A stretch of 39,996 bases of DNA from positions 1 to 39,996 of the forward strand of contig JAGWSF010000139.1 in assembly GCA_028876385.1 (NCBI GenBank), in the 5' to 3' direction. The DNA is from Acidobacteriota bacterium (GTDB lineage Bacteria; Actinomycetota; Acidimicrobiia; Acidimicrobiales; Palsa-688). Shown one piece after another: positions 22,591 through 29,516 of this stretch. The position numbers and the translations under genes were made by a program. Position 1 is the first letter of the stretch; every line of letters starts with the position of its first letter. The notes beneath the pieces are model-generated. The model saw nothing but the letters and a program-made list of their open reading frames with translations. It made no database searches and was not told the origin of the DNA.

Positions 22591-23496
22591 CTAGGCCCGA
22601 GCCGCCTCCAGAAGCGAGGTCCACTGCTCGCGTCCGTCCTCGAGGACCAGTATGGCCGCCGCCTGGAGCTCCTCGAAGGTATCGACCGCCTGGTCGGGGG
22701 ACGGTGCCGAGAAAGCGATCTTGGTGTAGGCGTCGGCGCAGGCCCCGCTCCGATGGATGACGGTGACCGCGGCCAGGCCGGTCGCTGAGGGGGCGCCCGT
22801 GGTGGTATCGACGAGGTGGTGGCGGTCGTGCCAGCGGCGCAGCAGGGTCGATGAGGAGGCCACTGCGCCCCCCTCCGGGTCCAGATGCACCACGGCCAGC
22901 ACGGCGCCGGGCCGAAGCGGGTGCTCGACGCCGACCGACCAGGTCGAACCCGGCCCACCCGGGCCGTCCCCCCGCGCCGAGACATCCCCGCTCAGGTTCA
23001 CGCGCGCGCCTGCCGCCCCGGCCGAGATCAGCGCCTCAGCCACCAGGTCGGCGGCCAGGCCCTTGGCCAGTCCGCCGGCGTCGAGCCTCACCCCGGCCGG
23101 GATGCGGGCCCGCCCGGCGACGCGGTCGATCTCGATGCCCCGACACCCGGGAGGGGGACGGTGCTCGGTCGGGAGGGGTCCGGGCGGCGCGGCGGCGACC
23201 ACATCCTCGAAGCTGCGGTCGTAGCCCAGGCTCTCGAGGATCGATCCGACGGTCGGGTCGAACGCCCCGCCGGTTCGACGCCACAGCCTCACGCACCATT
23301 CGAGCAGCTCGATGGTCTCGGTCGACACCGCCACCCAGTTGCCCCCCGACCGGTTGAGCCGGGAGATGTCGCTGTCGGGCAGGAACCGGCTCCACCGCTC
23401 CTCCAGCCGGGACAGCTCGTGGCGGGCCGTGCCGAGGGCGTCACCCAGCCGGCCGGTGTGGCGGCCGGTGACGGTGACGTGAGCCGTCCCGCCCAT
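22591..23496 (-). CDS. apbE: ApbE-family FMN transferase
   Basis: ApbE/flavin transferase family protein, which uses FAD and Mg2+ to attach FMN covalently to a Thr/Ser of flavoproteins, or hydrolyses FAD. Signatures are RLDAGGLAKGLAADLVAEAL, ARVNLSGDVSARG, WSVGVEHP and HHLVDTTTGAPS. No signal peptide is visible, so this may act in the cytoplasm. The ATG at 23496 is the first standard start but has no RBS. A CTG at 23505 has a perfect GAGGAG six bases before it and would add MAS before the family's MGGT opening, so it may be the real start. The reading frame is open back to the TAG of the upstream gene in the same frame. No FMN-binding-domain partner is visible in the window. Confidence 0.87.
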   Translation of the reverse strand: MGGTAHVTVTGRHTGRLGDALGTARHELSRLEERWSRFLPDSDISRLNRSGGNWVAVSTETIELLEWCVRLWRRTGGAFDPTVGSILESLGYDRSFEDVVAAAPPGPLPTEHRPPPGCRGIEIDRVAGRARIPAGVRLDAGGLAKGLAADLVAEALISAGAAGARVNLSGDVSARGDGPGGPGSTWSVGVEHPLRPGAVLAVVHLDPEGGAVASSSTLLRRWHDRHHLVDTTTGAPSATGLAAVTVIHRSGACADAYTKIAFSAPSPDQAVDTFEELQAAAILVLEDGREQWTSLLEAARA

Positions 23497-23586
23497 CGAC
23501 GCCAGGTACGACTCCTCGACCGCCCACGACCGCGGCGTCGCCGTCGACCGCCGGGGGGCGAGGCCGGTGGGGGAGATTTCCGGCTC

Positions 23587-23976
23587 CTAGGAGGTGGCCA
23601 GCCCGGCGGGGACGTCGGTGGCGTGGGCGATGCGAGCGGCGATCGTCTGCAGCGCGTCCGGGCTGGAGGGACTGGCGCCCTGAGGCACCGAGTTGGTCAG
23701 CCCGCGGGCGATGGCCGAGATCACCGACGAGCTGGACACGCCGTACCCGTTGGCCACCGACATGAGGCTCTGACCCTGACCGAGTTGGGCGGCGAGCTGG
23801 CTCGGGGTGGTTCCGAGCAGCTGCGCCATCGAGGTCACCGCCGACTGCATCCGACCGACCGACCCCGGTCCCCCCATCCGGCTGGCCCCGCTCCAGGTCG
23901 CGGCGCCGACACCGGTGTTCGAACCGGCTCCCGCCATGGCTGCCGGCCACCCTGCTCCCAGTCCTGACACGTTCAT
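23587..23976 (-). CDS. Small protein with a helical repeat-like motif, function unknown
   Basis: Predicted 129-residue protein. Residues 1-45 are Gly/Ala/Ser-rich. Residues 54-92 (LGTTPSQLAAQLGQGQSL, then SVANGYGVSSSSVISAI) follow the pattern T-x2-ELx3L-x-GxSL-x2-A-x3-GV-x4-V-x2-AI seen in helical repeats of secreted or surface proteins. There is no signal peptide or membrane segment. The start is the ATG at 23976, because AAAGGAA lies just before it; the longer frame reaching 24039 has no RBS. It lies directly before the ApbE gene and in the same frame, so they are likely cotranscribed. Function is not recognised. Confidence 0.6.
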   Translation of the reverse strand: MNVSGLGAGWPAAMAGAGSNTGVGAATWSGASRMGGPGSVGRMQSAVTSMAQLLGTTPSQLAAQLGQGQSLMSVANGYGVSSSSVISAIARGLTNSVPQGASPSSPDALQTIAARIAHATDVPAGLATS

Positions 23977-24071
23977 GGCATTTCCTTTCGTCGCCATTCG
24001 GATCGGCCGGGCGGGCCCCGTCCTGAAGGCGCCCCGCATGGTTCTCAGCCAGCCTTCAGCTGAGCCCGGGG

Positions 24072-24100
24072 GATATGTCTATTTGCGGAGCCGGTGTCAG
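24072..24100 (-). promoter_or_regulatory. Candidate promoter of the small protein-ApbE operon
   Basis: On the minus strand, CTGACA (24100-24095) and CATATC (24077-24072) are separated by exactly 17 bases, a sigma-70-like spacing in a locally A+T-rich patch. Transcription would start about 90 bases before the ATG at 23976. No other gene needs this promoter. Confidence 0.4.
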
Positions 24101-24114
24101 TATTCGCGTCACTC

Positions 24115-24181
24115 GCCGGGGTCAGGCGCGCCGGGGCCGGGCGCGCCGGGGTCAGGCGGGACGGGGTCAGGCGGGACGGCG
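24115..24181. repeat. 15-bp tandem repeat, 4.5 copies
   Basis: Units GCCGGGGTCAGGCGC, GCCGGGGCCGGGCGC, GCCGGGGTCAGGCGG and GACGGGGTCAGGCGG (24115-24174) plus a partial unit follow each other. The TGA stop of the methyltransferase at 24167-24169 lies inside the repeat. In another minus-strand frame the array would encode a repeated five-residue unit (TPSRL, TPARP, APARL). Confidence 0.8.
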
Positions 24182-24889
24182 TCCGCCGTAGATCACGTGG
24201 TCCAGCTGCTTCCAGTAGACGTCGATCCCCTCGAACTCGGCGATGCGCAGGAAGTCCAGCTGGGGAGCCAGCGGGCTGATGTAGCGGATGTGGTTCGCCC
24301 AGCGCAGCTGCTCCTCCGGCGAGCGGTGGTGACGCTTGGCGGCCGCCTGGGGGTCGAGTCGGTCGCCGGCGAGTTGCCACGCCGACTCGACGACGGGGTC
24401 GTCGCTCGAGACGGGGTCGTAGTTGAGGTACCAGCCGCCCGGCCGGAGATGACCGCGGATCTGGTTGAACAGCTCCTGCTTGTGGTGGTCGGGCAGGTGG
24501 TGCACGCACAGGGAGCTGATGACGGCGTCGGGTCGGTCGGGGATCCCCTCGGGCCACCCGCCGCTGGCCAGGTCGAACTCGACGTAGGAGAACCGGCCCT
24601 CGTAGGCGCTGAGAGCCCGGCGCCCTTCGGCGATCATCTGGGGCGAGTACTCGGCCAGGAAGGCCTCGGCTCCCGCGAAGCGGTCCAGGACGGCCTGGGT
24701 GGCGGCTCCGGTGCCGGCCCCGAGATCGACGAAGGTGAAGGGCTGGTCGTCGGCGAAGGGGAGCAGCTCGGCCATGAGCCGGCGGTGCTCGCGGCGGTGG
24801 CGCTCCCGGTCCCCGGCGGTGGCCACCCACTCCGCAACCATCTGCTCCGACTTCCAGACCTCGTCGTTGGTGTCGGGGGTGTCGGCCAC
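24167..24889 (-). CDS. Class I SAM-dependent methyltransferase
   Basis: A 240-residue Rossmann-fold methyltransferase. Motif I is FVDLGAGTGAAT (about 53-64), the acidic end of strand beta2 is AEYSP, and AVISSLCVHHLPDHHK and LRPGGWYLNYD are post-I motifs. A C-terminal IDVYWKQLDHVIYGG stretch looks like that of small-molecule methyltransferases of the trans-aconitate/UbiE-like sort. The substrate is unknown. The GTG start at 24889 is preceded by TAACTT with a seven-base spacer and no RBS, so the mRNA is leaderless. It is divergent from the deaminase-like gene. The C-terminus ends in a 15-bp repeat array. Confidence 0.87.
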   Translation of the reverse strand: MADTPDTNDEVWKSEQMVAEWVATAGDRERHRREHRRLMAELLPFADDQPFTFVDLGAGTGAATQAVLDRFAGAEAFLAEYSPQMIAEGRRALSAYEGRFSYVEFDLASGGWPEGIPDRPDAVISSLCVHHLPDHHKQELFNQIRGHLRPGGWYLNYDPVSSDDPVVESAWQLAGDRLDPQAAAKRHHRSPEEQLRWANHIRYISPLAPQLDFLRIAEFEGIDVYWKQLDHVIYGGRRPA

Positions 24890-24896
24890 GCCGAAA

Positions 24897-24902
24897 AAGT
24901 TA
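24897..24902 (-). promoter_or_regulatory. -10 element of leaderless promoter (methyltransferase)
   Basis: Minus-strand TAACTT is followed by seven bases and then the GTG at 24889. The gap is A+T-rich locally (a five-A run on the plus strand). The same architecture is found before the genes at 12713, 16776, 16851 and 27795. Confidence 0.45.
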
Positions 24903-25006
24903 CCGTTCCGACGGGCCAGCCGGACGCGGTGTTCACACCGCCGAAACCCGGCGGGTCCGCTCGACGACTTACATGAAGCCGTCCGGTTCGAGGAGGGATG
25001 ACAGGG

Positions 25007-26143
25007 ATGAGCGCGGAGAAGTCACCGGACCCCAAGGGGGACGCCGCCCCCGGTGCGCCGTCGGCGGAGGAGCGGATCTCCTACCGCGAGTACCTGCGTC
25101 GGCTACCCAAAGCGGAGCTTCACTGCCACTTCGTGGCGACCATCCAGCCGTCCACCCTCGTCGAGCTGGCCCGGGCCCACGGGGTGGCCCTGCCGACCTA
25201 CGACACCGACGCGCTGTTCGACTACGACAACATCGTCGATTTCCTGGCCGTGTTCAAAGCGGCCGGGGAGGTCTTCGTGGACAAAGGGGTGGTCGAACGC
25301 GTCGCTTACGAGTCGGTCGGCCACGCGGCGCGCACCGGGAACCTCCGCTACCGCGAGTACTTCGTCAACCCCGACACCTTCCGCTTCGGCTACCGCGAGC
25401 TGCTCGACGGCATGGTGGCCGGACTGCAGGCGGCCGAAGCGGACTTCGGCGTCGGCTTCGGGATCATCCCCGCCATCGCCCGCCACCTGACGCCCGAGGT
25501 CGGCGTGGAGTTGGTGGAGAAGGTCCTCGACGACGGCCGACCCGAGGTCCTCGGCATCGGCCAGGACTACCTGGCGCCCGACGACAGCGAGTCCCCCCAC
25601 CTGTTCGCCGCCGCCTACCGATTGGCCGAGCGTCACGGTCTACGCCGGACCGCCCATGTCGGGGAGATCCCCGGCTCGTCCGCGGCCGAGGTGGTGGTGG
25701 CCATCGATGAGCTGCACTGCCAGCGCGTCGACCACGGGTACCACATCCTGAGCGATCCGGCCGTCGTCGAGCGGGCCGTCCAGTTGAAGATCCCCTTCAC
25801 CTGCACCCCGTCCTCCACCCGAGTTCTCTCCGGCTGGGAGTTCGGTCCCTCCCACCCGATTGCGTCGATGGTCCGCCAGGGCCTCAACGTCACCATCGCC
25901 ACCGACGACCCGACCTTCTTCTCCGCCGACATCGGCCGGGAGTTCGCCGAGGTGCTCCCGGCGTTCGGCTTCGGGCCTGACGTGGCCCGCCGGTTGGCCC
26001 TCGCCGCGATCGACGCGGCGTGGTGCCCGCCGGCGGCGAGAGTGGCCCTGAGGGCCGGCTTCGAGGAGGAGGTCGCCCACCTCGACGCCCTCCTCGACCC
26101 GGCGTCGGTGCGGGAGGACCTGCAGGCTTCGGCCGCCGGCTGA
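25007..26143 (+). CDS. Adenosine deaminase-family protein
   Basis: Purine-deaminase family TIM-barrel enzyme of 378 residues. Zinc ligands are H39-x-H41 (LHCH), H217 (AHVGE) and D300 (ATDDP). Catalytic E220 is in HVGE, H243 in RVDHGYH and D301 in TDDP. This is the family's full catalytic set, with DHG in place of the more usual GHG. Members deaminate adenosine, adenine or related compounds such as aminofutalosine, so a nucleoside or nucleobase role fits the upstream nucleoside-type importer, though the two are 20 kb apart. The ATG at 25007 is preferred because AGGAGGG (24991-24997) lies nine bases before it; the ATG at 24998 touches the RBS. Confidence 0.88.
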   Translation: MSAEKSPDPKGDAAPGAPSAEERISYREYLRRLPKAELHCHFVATIQPSTLVELARAHGVALPTYDTDALFDYDNIVDFLAVFKAAGEVFVDKGVVERVAYESVGHAARTGNLRYREYFVNPDTFRFGYRELLDGMVAGLQAAEADFGVGFGIIPAIARHLTPEVGVELVEKVLDDGRPEVLGIGQDYLAPDDSESPHLFAAAYRLAERHGLRRTAHVGEIPGSSAAEVVVAIDELHCQRVDHGYHILSDPAVVERAVQLKIPFTCTPSSTRVLSGWEFGPSHPIASMVRQGLNVTIATDDPTFFSADIGREFAEVLPAFGFGPDVARRLALAAIDAAWCPPAARVALRAGFEEEVAHLDALLDPASVREDLQASAAG

Positions 26144-26202
26144 CGGCCTGCCGGGCGGGCCGGCGCACCTCGCCGGCCTGCCGGGGCGACCCTTAGACCA
26201 GC

Positions 26203-26208
26203 TAAACT
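26203..26208 (+). promoter_or_regulatory. -10 element before the MFS gene
   Basis: TAAACT lies ten bases before the ATG at 26219 in a locally A+T-rich stretch, with no RBS. The transcript would have a leader of only a few bases. The spacing is a little longer than in the other leaderless cases. Confidence 0.35.
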
Positions 26209-26218
26209 TCTCGCTCAC

Positions 26219-27706
26219 ATGGCTGACGGCGCGACCCTCCCGGGCGGTGACGGGACGGGCTGGGGCGGTGTGGATCGCGCCGTGTGGAGGGTGGTCGCCG
26301 TGGTCATCCTCGGCGCCGTCATGTCGGTACTCGATACCACGATCGTCAATGTGGCCCTCGAGACGCTGTCACGGGAACTGCACAGCTCCCTGGCCGACAC
26401 GCAGTGGGTCGTCACCGGTTACCTCCTGGCCCTCGGCGCGGTCATCCCCCTCACCGCCTGGATCACCCGCCGTTTTGGGGCCCGGCGGGTCTACGTGACC
26501 TCCATAGTGGTGTTCACCCTGGGCTCCGCGCTGTGCGGCCTGGCCAGCTCCACCACCGAGTTGGTCGTCTTCAGGGTGATGCAGGGCGTCGGGGGTGGCC
26601 TGATCCTGCCCGTCGGGCAGACCATCCTGGTCAAGGCTTCGGGTCCGAGGAACCTGGCCCGGGTGATGGGCGCGTTCAGCGTTCCGGTGCTTCTCTCCCC
26701 GGTGCTCGGTCCCACCGTCGGTGGGGTGCTCGTGGACTACGTCGGCTGGAGGTGGATCTTCTACGTGAACGTGCCGATCGGGGTGGTCGCCGTCGCCGCG
26801 GCCATGCGCAACCTCCCCTACGAGGCGCCCGAGGATGCCGGCCGTATCGACCTGCCGGGAGTGGGTCTCGTGGCCTGCGGATTGGTCGGCATCACCTACG
26901 GCCTGGCCGAGGTCGGCCGGTCGGCGGGCGATGCCGCCCACGTGGTTCTGCCGTTGGCCACCGGCACGCTGTTGGTGGTCGTATTCGTGCTGCGCTCATT
27001 GCGGATCCGCCAGCCCCTGCTGGATGTGCGTCTCTACGCCAACCGGGTGTTCTCGGCGGCGTCACTGACGATGTTCACGGTCGGTGCGGCGCTGTTCGGC
27101 AGCCTGGTCCTTCTGCCGCTGTACTTCCAGACTGCCCGCCACCAAGACGCTCTCGCCGCCGGTCTGCTGCTGGCCCCCAGGGGGCTCGGGGCGGTGGCCG
27201 CCAGCCTGGTGGTGGGGCGCCTCATCGACCGGGCCGGCAGCGGGCCCACGGCTCTGGTCGGCGCCGGACTGTCACTGGTGGCGACCATCCCCTACCTCGG
27301 TCTGGGCGCCCACAGCTCCTACGTCATGATCGGCGCGGCGATGACCGTGCAAGGCTTCGGCCTGGGCCTGACTTTCCCGCCGGTATCCACCGCCGCCTAC
27401 CGGGCTCTGCGCGACGACCAGGTCAATGATGCCTCCCCGCAGCTCAACATCATCCAGCGCGTCGGTGCGTCCATCGGCACCGCCATACTCACGGTCGTCC
27501 TGCAGCAACATCTCGACCAGGCCGGCAACTCGGCGGCGAGGGCCGGCGCCTTCGGCCAGACCTTCCAGTGGGTTACCGCCATCGCCTTCGTGGGCACCCT
27601 GGCGACGGTCGTGCTCCTCCTCGCCGAGCGTCGGAACCGCATCACGGGCCCGGTCGGCCCCGAGCACGCGGGGATGCGGCCGGCTCCGGTGGCCGAGACC
27701 GGTTGA
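26219..27706 (+). CDS. MFS transporter, DHA2 (14-TM drug/H+ antiporter) family
   Basis: Major facilitator of 495 residues with about 14 hydrophobic helices. The DHA2 motif LDTTIVNVALETL lies in TM1, antiporter motif C is SPVLGPTVGGVL (TM5), and WRWIFYVNVPIG is a common DHA2 loop. It exports drugs or other hydrophobic or cationic compounds in exchange for protons. Its substrate is unknown. It stands alone between the deaminase-like gene and the ATP-grasp gene and is followed by a hairpin-forming repeat. Confidence 0.92.
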   Translation: MADGATLPGGDGTGWGGVDRAVWRVVAVVILGAVMSVLDTTIVNVALETLSRELHSSLADTQWVVTGYLLALGAVIPLTAWITRRFGARRVYVTSIVVFTLGSALCGLASSTTELVVFRVMQGVGGGLILPVGQTILVKASGPRNLARVMGAFSVPVLLSPVLGPTVGGVLVDYVGWRWIFYVNVPIGVVAVAAAMRNLPYEAPEDAGRIDLPGVGLVACGLVGITYGLAEVGRSAGDAAHVVLPLATGTLLVVVFVLRSLRIRQPLLDVRLYANRVFSAASLTMFTVGAALFGSLVLLPLYFQTARHQDALAAGLLLAPRGLGAVAASLVVGRLIDRAGSGPTALVGAGLSLVATIPYLGLGAHSSYVMIGAAMTVQGFGLGLTFPPVSTAAYRALRDDQVNDASPQLNIIQRVGASIGTAILTVVLQQHLDQAGNSAARAGAFGQTFQWVTAIAFVGTLATVVLLLAERRNRITGPVGPEHAGMRPAPVAETG

Positions 27707-27717
27707 TCCGGGCCCTC

Positions 27718-27750
27718 GCCGGCTGAGAGCCGGCTGAAAGCCGGCTGAGA
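27718..27750. terminator. Three 11-bp repeats forming a hairpin, terminator after MFS gene
   Basis: Three direct copies of GCCGGCTGARA (27718-27728, 27729-27739, 27740-27750) each carry a palindromic GCCGGC, spaced one helical turn apart. AGCCGGCT (27728-27735), GAA and AGCCGGCT (27739-27746) form an eight-pair stem, a likely intrinsic terminator of the MFS gene. A T-tract is not present. Confidence 0.55.
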
Positions 27751-27781
27751 CCGGCACGGCGCTCCCGAGCGGCACCTGGCC

Positions 27782-27787
27782 TAGATT
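27782..27787 (+). promoter_or_regulatory. -10 element of leaderless promoter (small ORF/ATP-grasp)
   Basis: TAGATT is followed by seven bases and an ATG at 27795. The same hexamer with a six-base spacer precedes the GTG at 16851. This favours transcription starting at the small ORF rather than at the ATP-grasp gene. Confidence 0.45.
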
Positions 27788-27794
27788 CCCGGTC

Positions 27795-27905
27795 ATGTCA
27801 CCCGCTCCCGACCTCCGGGTGTCTGCCCGGCGGTCCCCGGCGCCGACCTTCCTGGCGGGCTGGCCCGGGGCCGGTTTGGGTAGCTACCAACGGTGCAGGC
27901 GGTGA
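27795..27905 (+). CDS. Possible 36-residue small protein coupled to an ATP-grasp gene
   Basis: A short open frame from ATG 27795 to TGA 27903-27905 encodes 36 residues, beginning MSPAPDLRVSARRSPAP and ending in a Gly/Trp/Tyr-rich AGWPGAGLGSYQRCRR. It starts seven bases after a -10 hexamer. Its stop overlaps a GTG at 27902 of the ATP-grasp gene as GTGA. It is arginine- and proline-rich, with no signal peptide or family I can recognise. It could be a leader peptide, a precursor for the ATP-grasp ligase, or simply noncoding leader DNA. The evidence is the promoter plus the overlap only. Confidence 0.35.
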   Translation: MSPAPDLRVSARRSPAPTFLAGWPGAGLGSYQRCRR

Positions 27906-29188
27906 CGGGTCGGGCGGGACCGGAACCCGGACAACCCCGCGTGGCCGTCGTGGTCGGCCCTCAGTCCTTTCCCTTCCTGGACATAACCCAGGCCGCCGAG
28001 GGCGTGGCCGGCCTGATCTGGCTGGCCGACCTGTCCGACGAGCGGCTGGGGCAGGAGCGGAGCCTCCTGGCCCGGGCCGGGCAGGTCATGGACCTGGCGG
28101 GGATCACCACCAGCGAGGCCGCCGACCGGCTCCGACCGTGGCGACCCGACGGCATCTTGACCTTCGTGGACGAGCTGATGCCTTTCACCGCCGATCTGGC
28201 CCGGGCCCTGTCCCTGCCCTTCTACCCCGCTGGTCTGGCCGCCGCGCTCGCCGACAAGGTGGACCAGAGGACGGCTCTGCGCGCCGCCGGGGTGCCGGGC
28301 CCGGATTTCCGCCTCGTCCCGGCCGACGCCGATCCGGGCGAGGTCGAGCGTCTGGTCGAGGGTCTCCCTTTCCCGGCCGTTTTGAAGCCGCGTGTCGGAA
28401 CCGGTGGCCGCTTCACCACGCTCTGCGATGACGCGACCGCAGTGAGCGAGGCGCTGCGGGATCGCAACGAGCGGCGCGAGGAGGGGGGTCTGATCCTCGA
28501 GGAGATGCTCGGCCCGCGCCCGTCGATCGTGGCCGGGGACGGTCCGGAGGCCGTCTCGGACCTGATGTCGGTGGACACCCTGGTCATCGACGGCCGGTGC
28601 CACCATGTCGGGTTCACCCGTCATCTGGGCCTGGCCTGGCCGTTCCGGCGGACCGGTTCGTTCCTCACCACCCAGCCTGACCACCCGGATTTGGCGGTCG
28701 CGGTGACCACCGTGGAGGAGGCGGTTGCGGCCCTCGGCGTCGACCGGGGCTGGCTGAACGTCGACGTGATCCTCACCGCCGACGGTCCGCGGGTCGTCGA
28801 GGTCAATGGTCGTGTCGGCGGCGGTGTCCCCCGGATGCTCCACATGCTGGGTCGTCCCAACCCGCTGTCGGCCCAGCTACAGCTGGCCCTCGGAGGCGAC
28901 CCCGACGTCGGGGGTGGGCCGGGGGCTGCGGGCCTGGCCTACATGCTCCTCGTCCAGCCTCCGCCCGAGGCCCGCTCGATCGTGTCGATATGGGGAGTGG
29001 ACCGGATCATGGCGCGGCCTGGGGTCGTGCAGGCCGTGATCAACAAGCACGCCGGTGACCCCGTCGACTGGCGGGACGGCAGCCCCGGGTTCGTCGTGGG
29101 GGTCTACGGGACGGCTTCCTCGGTGGACCAGCTGTTGGAGATCCGCCGCGCCCTGGACGAGCACGTGGCCGTCGAGTACCGCAGCTGA
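27893..29188 (+). CDS. ATP-grasp ligase-like protein
   Basis: An ATP-grasp carboxylate-amine/thiol ligase superfamily protein of 431 residues. The N-terminal Rossmann-like domain includes VAVVVGPQSFPFLDI; the ATP-grasp core starts near DKVDQRTALRAAGVPGP and includes FPAVLKPRVGTGG (a nucleotide-binding lysine) and the metal-binding VVEVNGRVGGGVPRML. Such enzymes form amide bonds from an acyl phosphate. They build peptides, antibiotics and cofactors; the substrate here is unknown. The start is GTG 27893 or, by the GTGA overlap with the small ORF, GTG 27902; an in-frame TAG at 27881 excludes earlier starts. It is convergent with the DUF427 gene. Confidence 0.82.
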   Translation: MQAVTGRAGPEPGQPRVAVVVGPQSFPFLDITQAAEGVAGLIWLADLSDERLGQERSLLARAGQVMDLAGITTSEAADRLRPWRPDGILTFVDELMPFTADLARALSLPFYPAGLAAALADKVDQRTALRAAGVPGPDFRLVPADADPGEVERLVEGLPFPAVLKPRVGTGGRFTTLCDDATAVSEALRDRNERREEGGLILEEMLGPRPSIVAGDGPEAVSDLMSVDTLVIDGRCHHVGFTRHLGLAWPFRRTGSFLTTQPDHPDLAVAVTTVEEAVAALGVDRGWLNVDVILTADGPRVVEVNGRVGGGVPRMLHMLGRPNPLSAQLQLALGGDPDVGGGPGAAGLAYMLLVQPPPEARSIVSIWGVDRIMARPGVVQAVINKHAGDPVDWRDGSPGFVVGVYGTASSVDQLLEIRRALDEHVAVEYRS

Positions 29189-29196
29189 GTCAGCGG

Positions 29197-29511
29197 CTAC
29201 TCGACCTCGACGCCCCGCCAGAAGGCCACGTGGCCGGCGATATTGGCCGCCGCCTCGCTCGGGGTCGGGTAGTACCAGGCGGCGTCGCGATTCTCCTTGC
29301 CGTCGACGACCACGCTGTAGTAGCTGGCGGTCCCCTTCCACGGGCAGCGCGACTGAGTGGCGCTGTCCACGAGATACCTCTGGTCGACCGACTCGGGGGG
29401 GAAGTAGTGGTTGCCTTCGACCACGACTGTCTGATCGCTCTCGGCGATCACAGCGCCGTTCCAGGTAGCTCGGATCATGACTGTGAGAACCCCGCCGCCG
29501 GGTCCCGGCAT
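29197..29511 (-). CDS. DUF427 protein
   Basis: Small beta-rich protein of the DUF427 family: residues IRATWNGAVIAESDQTVVVE, then GNHYFPPESVDQRYL and SRCPWKGTASYYSVVVDG with the conserved Cys-Pro-Trp-Lys-Gly. Family members are usually about 93 residues, matching the internal ATG at 29478, while the ATG at 29511 adds eleven residues but lies five bases after the DUF1501 stop. Function is unknown. It is the last gene of the minus-strand DUF1800-DUF1501 group. Confidence 0.85.
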   Translation of the reverse strand: MPGPGGGVLTVMIRATWNGAVIAESDQTVVVEGNHYFPPESVDQRYLVDSATQSRCPWKGTASYYSVVVDGKENRDAAWYYPTPSEAAANIAGHVAFWRGVEVE

Positions 29512-29516
29512 TCCCG

